Shown in pieces: positions 25,568 to 34,615 of a stretch of DNA of 64,000 bases. The notes under the pieces are model-generated. The model did not search any database and was not told the origin of the DNA. It was given only the letters and a program-made list of their open reading frames with translations. Each line of letters starts with the position of its first letter. Positions within the stretch are counted from its first letter, which is position 1. The position numbers and the translations under genes are program-made. Location of the stretch: positions 62,001 to 126,000 of the forward strand of contig PMLJ01000043.1 of the NCBI GenBank assembly GCA_003158855.1. The letters are read 5' to 3'. The stretch is from Acidimicrobiaceae bacterium (GTDB taxonomy: Bacteria > Actinomycetota > Acidimicrobiia > Acidimicrobiales > RAAP-2).

Positions 25568-26959
25568 ATGAGTTTCCCCAGCGCTTCCTATTCAGTCACC
25601 ATGCGCGTCTTTCTCAACAGCGCGTCCGAGATAGCGAAAATCTCCGCCGCCGTGAGCGACGCCGGTGGCTTGGTCACGGCTCTCGACGTCGTCGAGCCCA
25701 TCGAGGGCCGGATGGTTGTCGACTTGACGTGCAACGCATCGGACGACGAGCACGCGGAAAAACTCCGCGCTGCGGTCGACGCGGTTGCCGGCGCGGTTGT
25801 GCACGCGATCAGCGACCGGACGTTCCTGCTCCACCTTGGAGGGACGATCGCCGTCGAACCCAAGGTCTCGCTGAAGACGAGGGATGACCTCTCGATGGCC
25901 TACACGCCCGGTGTCGCTCGAATCTCGATGGCCATTGCCAAGGACAAGTCCGCCGCACGGAATCTGACCATCAAGCGCAACACCGTGGCCGTCGTCACGG
26001 ACGGGTCGGCGGTGCTGGGCCTCGGAAACATCGGGCCCGAGGCGGCCCTTCCGGTCATGGAGGGCAAAGCCCTGTTGTTCAAGCGCTTCGCGGATATCGA
26101 CGCATGGCCGGTCTGCCTCGACACCCAGGACGTCGACGAAATCGTGCGCATCGTCCAATGCATCGCTCCGGTCTACGGGGGCATCAACCTCGAGGACATC
26201 TCCGCTCCCCGCTGCTTCGAGATAGAGGCCCGACTGCGCGACCTTCTCGACATCCCGGTCTTCCACGATGACCAGCACGGCACCGCGACCGTGGTGTACG
26301 CCGCACTGTTGAACGCCCTTCGAGTCGTCGGCAAGGAGATGAAGGACATCAAGGTCGTCGTCCTCGGGGTCGGCGCGGCGGGTGTCGCCATCAGCAAGCT
26401 CCTCCTCGCCGAGGGCGTCGGCGACATCATCGGGATCAACCGAAACGGAATCATCTCCGAGGAAGATCCGCGACTGGACAAGGATCGTCGTTGGCTCGCC
26501 GCGCACACCAACAAGGGAAAGAGGACGGGATCGTTCGCTGACGCGATGGTTGGGGCGGACGTGTTCATCGGAGTCTCCGGATCGAACCTCGTCAGCGAAG
26601 ATAACCTGAAGGTGATGGCGAAGGACTCGATTGTCTTCGCGCTCGCGAACCCCGATCCCGAGGTGGACCCCCAGCTGGCTCGCCGGTACGCGGCGATTGT
26701 GGCGACTGGGCGAAGCGACGAACCAAACCAGATCAACAACGTGCTGGCGTTCCCGGGAATCTTCCGCGGGCTGCTCGACGCCGGGGCGTCCCAGGTCACC
26801 GAGGAGGTCGAGATTGCCGCGGGTCGCGCCATTGCCGACATCGTGAAGCCCTCGGAGCTCTCGGCGGAGTACATCGTGCCGACAGTCTTCAATCCGAACG
26901 TCGTGAAGGCCGTCGCTGCCGCCGTCGAGCAGGTGGCACGGGCGAAGAAGGAACACTGA
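25568..26959 (+). CDS. NAD(P)-dependent malic enzyme with N-terminal ACT domain
   Basis: A 463-residue enzyme that oxidatively decarboxylates malate to pyruvate, linking the TCA cycle to gluconeogenic or acetyl-CoA metabolism. Residues 8-85 form an ACT-like regulatory domain. The catalytic part has SMAYTPGVA, IKRNTVAVVTDGSAVLGLGNIGP, VFHDDQHGTATV and the Rossmann GVGAAGVAISKLLL, then NQINNVLAFPGIFRG. The ATG at 25568 is preceded by AGAGGAGTCC. The ACT domain suggests allosteric control by an amino acid or related ligand. Confidence 0.95.
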   Translation: MSFPSASYSVTMRVFLNSASEIAKISAAVSDAGGLVTALDVVEPIEGRMVVDLTCNASDDEHAEKLRAAVDAVAGAVVHAISDRTFLLHLGGTIAVEPKVSLKTRDDLSMAYTPGVARISMAIAKDKSAARNLTIKRNTVAVVTDGSAVLGLGNIGPEAALPVMEGKALLFKRFADIDAWPVCLDTQDVDEIVRIVQCIAPVYGGINLEDISAPRCFEIEARLRDLLDIPVFHDDQHGTATVVYAALLNALRVVGKEMKDIKVVVLGVGAAGVAISKLLLAEGVGDIIGINRNGIISEEDPRLDKDRRWLAAHTNKGKRTGSFADAMVGADVFIGVSGSNLVSEDNLKVMAKDSIVFALANPDPEVDPQLARRYAAIVATGRSDEPNQINNVLAFPGIFRGLLDAGASQVTEEVEIAAGRAIADIVKPSELSAEYIVPTVFNPNVVKAVAAAVEQVARAKKEH

Positions 26960-27194
26960 GTTCGCGCAAGGCATCGAAGCTGGTGAACGTCAATTCCAAA
27001 TCGGCCGTTTCGCCGCGACGGGCGAGTTCACATGGTTGAAGACGTGGGCCTTGCAGTTCAGCGATGCTGAAGACTGAACCCGGCGGTGGCCCAGGGGCTT
27101 CGGGACCACCTCGCCAGAGCGGAGGGTCGAGATCCTAGACGGGCCGGCACTCGACGTCGCGGGCGAGCCATGTTCGCCCGGTCGGAGACGACGC

Positions 27195-28430
27195 ATGGTC
27201 GGCGCGGTGGCACTGCTGGCGTTGATGGGCCCCGGTCTGATGGTGATGCTCGCCGATACCGACGCCGGAAGCGTCATAACCGCAGCGCAGTCCGGGGCTA
27301 GGTTTCGCTACGCCCTGGTGCTTCCAGAGATCTTGCTGATACCTGCCCTCTACCTCATTCAAGAGATGACGGTCCGACTGGGGCTGACGACGCAGCTGGG
27401 TCACGGGGCGCTCATTCGTCGAACTTTCGGACGACGCTGGGCTCTCGTGTCAGCCGCCACCCTCTTCGTGGCTTGCGTCGGAGCGTTGGTGACCGAGTTC
27501 GCGGGCGTCGCCGGGGTCGGGACGCTCGTTGGTCTTCCCAGATGGCTGTCAGTCGGGGGACTTGCTCTTGCACTAGCGGCGCTCGTGCTGCTGGGTCGTT
27601 ATCGCCGAGTGGAACACGTCGGGATCGCGGTGGGCGCGCTGGAGATGCTGTTCATCCCTGCGGCCCTCTTGGCGCATCCCCGCGTCGGCGCGATCCTTCA
27701 CGATTTCTCTCACCCATTGCATTCGGGCAATGGGTACGCGACCTTGCTCGCCGCAAACGTGGGGGCCGTCATCATGCCGTGGATGATCTTCTACCAGCAA
27801 GAAGCAGTCATCGACAAGGGCCGGAGGGGCCTCAGTCTTCCCTCGGCTCTGCGTTCAGCCCGGTTCGACACGGCCATTGGGGCGCTGATCACCCAGGTAG
27901 TCATGATTGCGGTGGTTGTCGCATCGGCGGCAACGCTCGGAATGTCCGAGAGCGGCCACTCTCTCAATAGCGTCGGCGAGATCGCAAACGCGTTGGCGCC
28001 GTTCCTCGGACATCGTGAAGCCGTCGTCTTCTTCGGTCTGGGAATCATCGGTGCCTCCGTGGTGGCGGCGCTCGTGGTGACGCTCGCGGGCGCGTGGGGC
28101 GTCTCCGAGGTACTCGGTTGGCGCCACAGCCTGAACGATTCGCCAGCTCGCGCCGTAGGCTTCTACAGCCTGGCCGTCGGAGGAACGTTCTTCGGGGTAG
28201 TCCTGGTGCTGGCGGTTCCGAACCTGGTCAATCTCTCCGTCGACGTTGAGGTCATGAATGCTTGCCTCTTGCCAATCGTGCTCGGTTTCCTGCTCGCCTT
28301 GGAGCGACAATCTCTCCCCTCGGAAATGAGGATGCGAGGCGTGCGCAGGGGGGCGACGTACGCGGTCACCTTGCTGGTCATTGTCTTTGGGCTGCTCACT
28401 GCCGTCGTCGCCATGCACAACCTGCTCTGA
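27195..28430 (+). CDS. Divergent NRAMP-family divalent metal transporter
   Basis: A 411-residue protein with about eleven hydrophobic helices and the NRAMP arrangement. The two metal-binding motifs are altered. TM1 has ADTDAGS (residues 20-26), where canonical transporters have DPGN. TM6 has MPWMIFYQQ (from residue 194), where canonical ones have MPHN. This is the pattern of the NRAMP-related branch rather than MntH, so the ion may not be Mn or Fe. ATG 27195 has GGAG 8 nt upstream. No riboswitch was recognised in front of it. Confidence 0.82.
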   Translation: MVGAVALLALMGPGLMVMLADTDAGSVITAAQSGARFRYALVLPEILLIPALYLIQEMTVRLGLTTQLGHGALIRRTFGRRWALVSAATLFVACVGALVTEFAGVAGVGTLVGLPRWLSVGGLALALAALVLLGRYRRVEHVGIAVGALEMLFIPAALLAHPRVGAILHDFSHPLHSGNGYATLLAANVGAVIMPWMIFYQQEAVIDKGRRGLSLPSALRSARFDTAIGALITQVVMIAVVVASAATLGMSESGHSLNSVGEIANALAPFLGHREAVVFFGLGIIGASVVAALVVTLAGAWGVSEVLGWRHSLNDSPARAVGFYSLAVGGTFFGVVLVLAVPNLVNLSVDVEVMNACLLPIVLGFLLALERQSLPSEMRMRGVRRGATYAVTLLVIVFGLLTAVVAMHNLL

Positions 28431-28743
28431 GAGTGCCCAACCTCGGAACTTGCCAACAATCCTGGGGTGGTCGACGGTGAAACTCCAGACTTCCTGACCG
28501 CCAGGGCGTCGTGGCTTAGAGATGGTGAAAGCCTCGTTGAATGACCGTTGAGCCTGACGTGTCCAAGCCGATGAGGGCGAAGTCGGAGTTCATAGAGTGG
28601 GTACCAGATGGCCGTTCTCGTGCCGATGATGACTCGCGTCACTGCCGTCCAGTCGAGACGTATTTGACGTGGAGATTTTGGGAGTTTAAGACTGTGTTGC
28701 CCGCTGCCCACGGCGGCGCATTCATGACCAAGGATGGCCCGCA
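28431..28743. other. 313-nt intergenic region with one promoter candidate
   Basis: No open frame of note on either strand. The only feature I can support is the promoter-like pair at 28664-28692 ahead of the acyl-CoA synthetase. Confidence 0.4.
28664..28692 (+). promoter_or_regulatory. Sigma70-type promoter candidate for the acyl-CoA synthetase
   Basis: TTGACG (28664-28669) and TAAGAC (28687-28692) are separated by 17 bp and lie about 50 nt upstream of the GTG at 28744. Confidence 0.45.
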
Positions 28744-30444
28744 GTGAGTACAGCAACCGATGAGTTCCGAAGAGCCCGCGACTTCCTACTGGCGCACCGC
28801 GAAGACTACGACACTGCGTACGAACAGTTCGTCTGGCCCCGGCCCCAGGAGTTCAACTTCGCCATCGACTGGTTCGACGGCGCGCTGACGGCCGAGCACC
28901 CCGAACAGGTGGCGCTTCGCATCATCGAGGGCGACGGGAACGACGCGTCCTACACCTTCGCCGAGCTCTCGAGCCGATCGAATCAGGTCGCGAATTGGCT
29001 GCGATCGCTCGGGGTCGCGCGTGGCACGCGGGTGCTGGTCCTGCTCGGCAATCAGGTCGAGCTCTGGGAGACGTTTCTCGCGGCGATGAAGCTCGGCGCG
29101 GTCCTCATCCCCGCAACGACGATGCTCACGCCGGCGGACCTGCGCGACCGCATTGACCGAGCGGATGCGGGCGCCGTCGTCGCGCGCTCGGACGTCGCGA
29201 TCCATTTCGCCGACGTGCCCGGTTCATACCTGCGTATCGCGGTCGGCAGCCCCGCTGACGGCTGGCACGACTACGCCGACTCGGGGAGCGGCTCCCAGTC
29301 CTTCGCCGTCGACGGACCGACGAAGGCCGATGACCCACTGCTCGTGTACTTCACCTCGGGCACGACGGCCCTACCGAAGATCGTCGAGCACACGAACGTG
29401 AGCTACCCGATCGGGCACCTCTCGACCATGTACTGGATTGGCCTGCAGCCGGGCGACGTTCACCTCAACGTCTCGAGCCCCGGATGGGCGAAGCACGCCT
29501 GGTCGTGCGTTTTCGCCCCGTGGATCGCCGGCGCCACCATCTGCCTCTTCAATTACGAACGATTCGAGCCGGTGGCGATGCTTGACGTGCTGCGCGACGC
29601 GAAGGTGACGACGTTCTGCGCGCCGCCGACGGTGTGGCGCACGCTCGTACAGCAGGATATGTCGAAGTGGAAGATGTCGCTTCGAGAAGCCTTGAGCGCG
29701 GGCGAGCCGCTCAACCCCGAGGTGATCGATCACGTGAGGCGCGAGTGGGGACTGATCATTCGTGATGGCTACGGTCAGACCGAAACGACCCTGCAGATCG
29801 GCAACTCACCGGGCCAGCCGCTGAAGGCGGGCTCCATGGGGCGCCCGCTTCCGGGCTTTCGCATCGATCTCGTTGATCCTGTGACCGGCGAGGTCGCAGA
29901 TGACGGGGAGATCTGCGTGCGAAGCGAGGGGGAGCGGCCCGTTGGGCTGATGGTGGGCTACCAAACGGGAACCGGTTCGAGCGTCGAGCTGAACGAACGC
30001 GCGTTCGCGGGCGGTAGGTACCACACGGGAGACGTCGCGAGCCGCGACGCCGACGGCTTCATCACCTTCATTGGTCGGACTGACGACGTGTTCAAGTCGA
30101 GCGACTACCGGATCAGCCCGTTCGAGTTGGAGAGCGTCTTGATCGAGCATCCCGCGGTCGCCGAGGCCGCGGTCGTGCCCGCGCCCGACGAGAAGCGCTT
30201 GAGCGTCCCCAAGGCCTACGTGGTGCTGGTCGCGGGACGCCTGCCGAGCAAGGAGTTGGCCGGAGAGATATTCGCCCACTGTCGCCAGAATCTCGCTCCC
30301 TACAAGCGGATCCGACGTCTTGAATTCTCCGAGTTGCCAAAGACCATCAGCGGGAAGATCCGCCGGGTCGAGCTGCGCGGCGCCGAGTCGGAGCGCGGCG
30401 ACGCGCGTCCCGAGGGCGAGTACCGCGAAGAGGATTTCACCTAA
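28744..30444 (+). CDS. AMP-binding acyl-CoA synthetase (ACS/ACSM type)
   Basis: A 566-residue adenylate-forming ligase that activates a carboxylic acid with ATP and CoA. The P-loop-like motif reads YFTSGTTALPKIVEHT (about residues 202-217), A5 DGYGQTE, A7 ARGRYHTGD-like GGRYHTGDVA, A8 FIGRTDDVFKSSDYRISPFELE, and a C-terminal PKTISGKIRRVELR with the catalytic lysine. Overall it resembles acetyl-CoA synthetase-like/medium-chain enzymes; the chain length cannot be assigned. The GTG at 28744 has AAGGATGG upstream. Confidence 0.93.
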   Translation: MSTATDEFRRARDFLLAHREDYDTAYEQFVWPRPQEFNFAIDWFDGALTAEHPEQVALRIIEGDGNDASYTFAELSSRSNQVANWLRSLGVARGTRVLVLLGNQVELWETFLAAMKLGAVLIPATTMLTPADLRDRIDRADAGAVVARSDVAIHFADVPGSYLRIAVGSPADGWHDYADSGSGSQSFAVDGPTKADDPLLVYFTSGTTALPKIVEHTNVSYPIGHLSTMYWIGLQPGDVHLNVSSPGWAKHAWSCVFAPWIAGATICLFNYERFEPVAMLDVLRDAKVTTFCAPPTVWRTLVQQDMSKWKMSLREALSAGEPLNPEVIDHVRREWGLIIRDGYGQTETTLQIGNSPGQPLKAGSMGRPLPGFRIDLVDPVTGEVADDGEICVRSEGERPVGLMVGYQTGTGSSVELNERAFAGGRYHTGDVASRDADGFITFIGRTDDVFKSSDYRISPFELESVLIEHPAVAEAAVVPAPDEKRLSVPKAYVVLVAGRLPSKELAGEIFAHCRQNLAPYKRIRRLEFSELPKTISGKIRRVELRGAESERGDARPEGEYREEDFT

Positions 30445-30450
30445 GAAGCC

Positions 30451-31359
30451 CTAGAGTCCGGAGAGCTGGCGGATGCTGCGGGCGAGTGCGGAGTTGTCAT
30501 CGTCGCCGTAACCCTCGGCGATCAGTTCGTCCTCGAAAGTTGCCGCCAATGTGGAGACCGGAAGGACTGCGCCGACGTTCTCGGCGAGTTCGAGGGCGAT
30601 TCCAAGATCCTTCCGGTGAAGGGCGAGCTTGAAACCAATGGGATAGTCGTCCTCGATCATCCTCCTGCTTCGGTTCTGGAGTACCCAGGACCCCGCGGAC
30701 CCTCCAGCCAGTGCCTCGACTACCTTCTGGGCGTCGAGGCCCGCCTTCAGGGCGAGGGTCACGCCCTCGGCGACGCCGAGGTACGTTCCCGCCAGGATCA
30801 CCTGGTTGACGGCCTTGGCCCACTGTCCCGCGCCGAGCGGCCCGAGGTGGCTCACGGTTTGACCCATGGCGCCAAGCACGTCGCCGGCGCGTTCGACGTC
30901 GGAGGCTTCGCCGCCGACCATCATCGTGAGTGTTCCCAGCTTCGCTCCTTCCGACCCGCCGGTGACCGGGGCGTCCAGCATGGCCACGCCTTGGGAGCGA
31001 AGCCGCCCGGCGAACTCCTGTGCCCGGATCGGACTGATGGTCGAGCAGTCAATGACCAGCGAGCCTTCGTGCAGCCCCTCGCAGATTCCGTCCGGTCCGA
31101 AGAGCACAGCCTCGACTTGGGGAGAATCGGTGAGGCACATGACGACGATGTCGCTCGAACGCGCCAGTTCAGAAGGGCTCGTCGCCTCGCGTGCGCCAAG
31201 TTCCACCAGATCGTCCGCTCGGCCGGGGGTGCGGTTCCACACGGTGAGGGGGAGACCTGTCCGGATGAGGTTGGCTGCCATGAAGGCGCCCATCGTTCCG
31301 AGCCCGGCGAAGCCGATTCGTTCCGGGGACGGCGTGTCACTTCTCGTTGATGAACTCAT
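30451..31359 (-). CDS. 2-hydroxy-3-oxopropionate (tartronate semialdehyde) reductase-like dehydrogenase
   Basis: A 302-residue member of the 3-hydroxyisobutyrate dehydrogenase family. The NAD(P) motif is IGFAGLGTMGAFMAANL. Substrate segment VIDCSTISP, LDAPVTGGSEGAKLGTLTMMVGG and catalytic-lysine region GQWAKAVNQVI are all intact. Its position directly downstream of a glycerate 2-kinase gene favours tartronate semialdehyde reductase (GarR/GlxR) over 3-hydroxyisobutyrate dehydrogenase, an inference from context. The ATG at 31359 follows TAATTT by 6 nt (leaderless pattern). Confidence 0.85.
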   Translation of the reverse strand: MSSSTRSDTPSPERIGFAGLGTMGAFMAANLIRTGLPLTVWNRTPGRADDLVELGAREATSPSELARSSDIVVMCLTDSPQVEAVLFGPDGICEGLHEGSLVIDCSTISPIRAQEFAGRLRSQGVAMLDAPVTGGSEGAKLGTLTMMVGGEASDVERAGDVLGAMGQTVSHLGPLGAGQWAKAVNQVILAGTYLGVAEGVTLALKAGLDAQKVVEALAGGSAGSWVLQNRSRRMIEDDYPIGFKLALHRKDLGIALELAENVGAVLPVSTLAATFEDELIAEGYGDDDNSALARSIRQLSGL

Positions 31360-31365
31360 CGAATC

Positions 31366-31371
31366 AAATTA
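31366..31371 (-). promoter_or_regulatory. Leaderless -10 element
   Basis: TAATTT on the minus strand, 6 nt before the ATG at 31359. Confidence 0.4.
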
Positions 31372-31438
31372 CTTCCGTTGGTGAACACGAGGACGTGGAG
31401 AGTCCGAAATAAATGGTGGATGCCGATCGACGAGTCGC

Positions 31439-32788
31439 CTACAGCACGGCCACGTAGAGATCGCAGAGATTCCAGCCCGTATGCCCGCCCGCCAGCAACT
31501 GGTCCACGGCGAGGAGCCCCCGATAGCTGTCGTTCTCTCGCTTGAGGTGAAGCCAGTCCATCCCGAGGGCCTGCGCTCGCCTCTTGGTAGTGGCGTCCAC
31601 CCAAGCGCCGGCGACACCGCGCAGGAAGTCGCGGCCGTCCGAGGAACGGGCGGCGAAGGCAGCGTCGCGTCCGAGATGCTCCAGCACGCCGGCCATTGAC
31701 CACGCGAACTCCTGGCAGCGCCCCCCCAATCCATTCCCGCGCACCTGGACGGTCACTTCGCCTACTCCCACGACGCAATAGCGGCCGTCGAGTCTCGACA
31801 CGCGGGCGAGCACGTGGGCCCACTCGTCGCAAACGTCGTGCACGTCGCCACTTATGTGGCTTCCCATGTCCACCACCCGGTAACCTCGGCGTCCGGCCTC
31901 CCTTACGGCTTCATCCAGCAGCACCTCGGGATCGGCCACCACGGCGTTCGCGTGGACGTCGTGAACGGGCAGCGCCATTGCGGAGCTGCGACTGTCGAAA
32001 GCCGCCAAGATCTTGTTCCCGAGGCCGGTGTTCGTGAGCCCGATGCGTTCAACGAGCGACTCGACCTCGCTTCGCGGCGGCGTGTACTCGTAGGTCAGAC
32101 CAGAAGCCACCCACTCGGCCCCGGAAAGGACGTTGTCGACCATTATCAGGCTTCGCGAGCCCGCCGTGTGCACGTGTCGCAGTATCGAGCCGCCGGCGAT
32201 CTGGGACGTGGCCGCGCGGAGCTTGTTGAGGGCGGTGATATCAATTCCAGTCGCGAGCGCCGCGTGCCAAATCTCCCGCATGTCGCCAAGATCGAGCGGC
32301 GGTTCGGGCAGCGAGCACAGGCTTGATGCCCCTCCCGAGAGCAAGAACAGGGTGACGTCTGCTTCGCTCGGAGCATCAAGAAATTCGACCAGTTCTCGTG
32401 CCGCTGCCAGACTCCCGTCACCGGGGATTGGGTGCTCCCCGACGCGAACGTCGGGGTCTTGGGGACTGAGAGACGCGCTTTCGACGTCGCACACTAAGAG
32501 GCGTCGCCGGACCTGTGAGCCGAGAATGGAGTGCACCGCCGCGGCCATCTCTCTCGATGCCTTGCCCAGCGCGACCAGGTCGACGCCGACGTCAAGAGCC
32601 TCCAACGGTGTGAGATGTTCGGAAATGAGGGCAGGCAGGTTCAACTCATGCAGCCACTGCGTGCTGATGGCTTGGACGTCGGCGGCGAGTCGTGAAGTCA
32701 CGAGAACCTGCAGTTGCTCTGAAGTTGTTGCCAACTTAGTCCACGGCCCGTTGAAGGGGAACTGGCTCATGGCTTGGCGCGGGCTCAT
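31439..32788 (-). CDS. Glycerate 2-kinase (MOFRL family)
   Basis: A 449-residue cytosolic kinase that phosphorylates D-glycerate at C2. The N-terminal DUF4147 domain has VDLVALGKASREMAAAV, HPIPGDGSLAAARELVEFL and TLFLLSGGASSLCSLPEPP. The C-terminal MOFRL domain has VGVGEVTVQVRGNGLGGRCQEFAW, ARSSDGRDFLRGVAGAWVD and GGHTGWNLCDLYVAV. There are two candidate starts, ATG 32788 and ATG 32770; neither has a clear ribosome site. With the reductase downstream it forms the lower half of the glyoxylate-glycerate route. Glyoxylate carboligase is not in this window. Confidence 0.9.
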   Translation of the reverse strand: MSPRQAMSQFPFNGPWTKLATTSEQLQVLVTSRLAADVQAISTQWLHELNLPALISEHLTPLEALDVGVDLVALGKASREMAAAVHSILGSQVRRRLLVCDVESASLSPQDPDVRVGEHPIPGDGSLAAARELVEFLDAPSEADVTLFLLSGGASSLCSLPEPPLDLGDMREIWHAALATGIDITALNKLRAATSQIAGGSILRHVHTAGSRSLIMVDNVLSGAEWVASGLTYEYTPPRSEVESLVERIGLTNTGLGNKILAAFDSRSSAMALPVHDVHANAVVADPEVLLDEAVREAGRRGYRVVDMGSHISGDVHDVCDEWAHVLARVSRLDGRYCVVGVGEVTVQVRGNGLGGRCQEFAWSMAGVLEHLGRDAAFAARSSDGRDFLRGVAGAWVDATTKRRAQALGMDWLHLKRENDSYRGLLAVDQLLAGGHTGWNLCDLYVAVL

Positions 32789-32969
32789 CGGGTATCTTCA
32801 AAATGGCGTGGCGTTTCACCTTTTCAAGAACTCGCGATGGAATCGGGCCGCAAACCGGGAGCGGAAGAAGGAACGGTGATCAATAGTGTGGAAGTTGTCG
32901 ATTTGGCCGACCTTCCTTCGTCGGTATCCATGAAGCCCGAGGTTCGGGCGAACGAGAAGGAGCCGTGAA

Positions 32970-33318
32970 ATGTCTGAGTATCTAGTTCTTAATTACGAGA
33001 GTGAAGCAGCGTGGGAGAACGCCGATCCCGTGACCGTCCAAGAGATGATGGATGACCATCGGATCTTCGGCGAGCAGAACGGCGCTGTCCTGCGGGGCGG
33101 GAACGCCCTCCAACCAACGATGACTGCCACGTCACTTCGACGCAACTCGTCGGGGGAGCTTCTCATCACCGACGGGGCGTTCGCCGAGACAAAAGAGGCG
33201 CTCGGGGGGCTACTACGTCATAGAGGCCTCCGATCTTGACGAGGCGATCGCTATTGCTTCGCAGATTCCGGCGCCATTCGGGGGCGTCGAGGTCCGCGCG
33301 ATCAGGGTCCTCGACTGA
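32970..33318 (+). pseudogene. DGPF/YCII-domain protein with a frameshift in a G6 run
   Basis: The first 80 codons (SEYLVLNYESEAAWENAD ... DGAFAETKEALGG) and a second frame (YYVIEASDLDEAIAIA ... VEVRAIRVLD, stop 33316-33318) together make one normal-length DGPF/YCII protein of about 116 residues. The frames meet at six consecutive G (33204-33209); five would restore the frame. DGPF proteins accompany ECF42 sigma factors, and a broken ECF42-like gene follows directly. Either a sequencing/assembly slip or a real +1 mutation; if the latter, the protein ends after 89 residues. Confidence 0.8.
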
Positions 33319-33794
33319 TCAGACGGCCGAGCTCCGCTGAAGTCGAGGCCGCCGTCGCCGAGGCGTGCCGAAGCGAGTGGGGCTACGTCCTCGCGGCGAC
33401 AATTCGCGTCACCGGCGACATCGGCCTCGGCGAGGAGTGCGTACAGGAGGCATTCTGAAAGGCGATGACGGCGTGGTCGAAGGATGGGATTCCCGACAGG
33501 GCGGGCGCTTGGCTAACAACCGTGGCGCGCCGACGGGCAATTGATGTCGTGCGACGACAATCGACCCAGGAGCGCCTGCTGCCACTCTTGGTCGGTTCGG
33601 AAGTTGTATCGACTCCGTACGAGGGCAGTGGTGCAGAAGTTCCCGATGATCGACTTCGACTCATCTTCACCTGCTGTCACCCGGCCCTCTCGAGCGAGGT
33701 CCAAGTCGCCCTCACCTTGCGGCTGCTCTGCGGACTGAGCACCTCGGAAGTGGCGAGGGCGTTCAGCGCCGATGAGCGGAAGACTCCTGGTTGA
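33315..33794 (+). pseudogene. Decayed ECF42-type sigma factor
   Basis: The frame from about 33315 encodes EVEAAVAEACRSEWGYVL, TGDIGLGEECVQEAF, then an in-frame TGA (33456-33458). It continues KAMTAWSKDGIPDRAGAWLTTVARRRAID (region 2), LIFTCCHPALSSEVQVALTLRLLCGLSTSEVARAFS and stops at 33794. It is missing the region 4 recognition helix and the long C-terminal domain of ECF42 proteins. There is no ATG or GTG at the natural start, which would overlap the DGPF stop. One nonsense codon plus 3' truncation make it non-functional as a sigma factor. Confidence 0.82.
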
Positions 33795-33802
33795 ACAGAT
33801 CG

Positions 33803-34612
33803 TCAGCTCGCGTCAGCCGTCGGCGCTGAACGCCTTCGGTCCACTTCGCTGACGTCACTTGGTCGGGCCGGTTCGTTGAACTTGGTGGGCTTGTGAGCGG
33901 GCTTCGCGACATTTCGATAGCCCTCGCTCAGCGGCCCCCCTACCGTGTCCAGAACCTCACGAACGGTGGATTGCATCGGTGCCCGGTCGTTGTCTTGCAC
34001 GACTGAGCGAACGGCGCCGTCCAGTCGGATCAGGAGATCCGGGTTGAATTGCTGCAAACGGCGAGCCAGCCACTTGCCGGCACCCAGCCACTGCGAACCT
34101 GAAAGGAGCGCGAGCTCGCTCGACTTGGTGAGCAGTTGGCCCGTTACGTACGTCAACTCTTCAGAGCTGATCGATCCGATGAAGTCATCGAGCAGGTTGG
34201 TGAGCTCGTAACGGCGTTGGTCCAGCTCGTCTTTGGTGATCGGAGGTGGGCCTTTCGCCAGCATGTGTCGAGATTCGTTCTGATATCTCTCTGCAGCACC
34301 GTCAAGCGAAAGGAGGATCGCCCCGTGGGCGCACATCTGGAGCAGCGGCGATCGCCTCGCTCTCGTCTCGAGGTTCACGAAGTAGTGGAACGACCATGGC
34401 GTCTCGACAAACAGCTCGGTGAGCCATCCGTGCAGTCGCAGCGTCTCGCGGAATGCCTGGTCATCCTCGCCAAGGAAGACCAGGATGTCAAGGTCCGAGG
34501 TAGCGGTTCTCTTGGCGGTGAGCACGCTGCCGGCGAGAAATGCAGCTTCGGCGGAAGGGAATCGCTCGGAGACAATCAGCCCTGCCGCTTTGAGGGGGTC
34601 CATCTCATCCAT
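33803..34612 (-). CDS. Nucleotidyltransferase-domain protein
   Basis: A 269-residue cytosolic protein. The N-terminal third carries the polymerase-beta-type motif GSVLTAKRTATSDLDILVF (Gly-Ser plus two catalytic aspartates) at about residues 28-46. The middle part SPLLQMCAHGAILL and the rest form a helical domain of unknown role, ending in a low-complexity polar tail. It is of the kind annotated as minimal or aminoglycoside-type nucleotidyltransferase, but no resistance function can be claimed. Its ATG is 3 nt after the stop of the upstream LprI-like gene, so the two are co-transcribed. Confidence 0.75.
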   Translation of the reverse strand: MDEMDPLKAAGLIVSERFPSAEAAFLAGSVLTAKRTATSDLDILVFLGEDDQAFRETLRLHGWLTELFVETPWSFHYFVNLETRARRSPLLQMCAHGAILLSLDGAAERYQNESRHMLAKGPPPITKDELDQRRYELTNLLDDFIGSISSEELTYVTGQLLTKSSELALLSGSQWLGAGKWLARRLQQFNPDLLIRLDGAVRSVVQDNDRAPMQSTVREVLDTVGGPLSEGYRNVAKPAHKPTKFNEPARPSDVSEVDRRRSAPTADAS

Positions 34613-34615
34613 GAT

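Noticed and set aside
26960-27194. Metal riboswitch (M-box or yybP-ykoY) before the NRAMP gene
   Set aside because: A small hairpin (TTCAGC-GAT-GCTGAA, 27057-27071) is present, but none of the conserved riboswitch sequences is.
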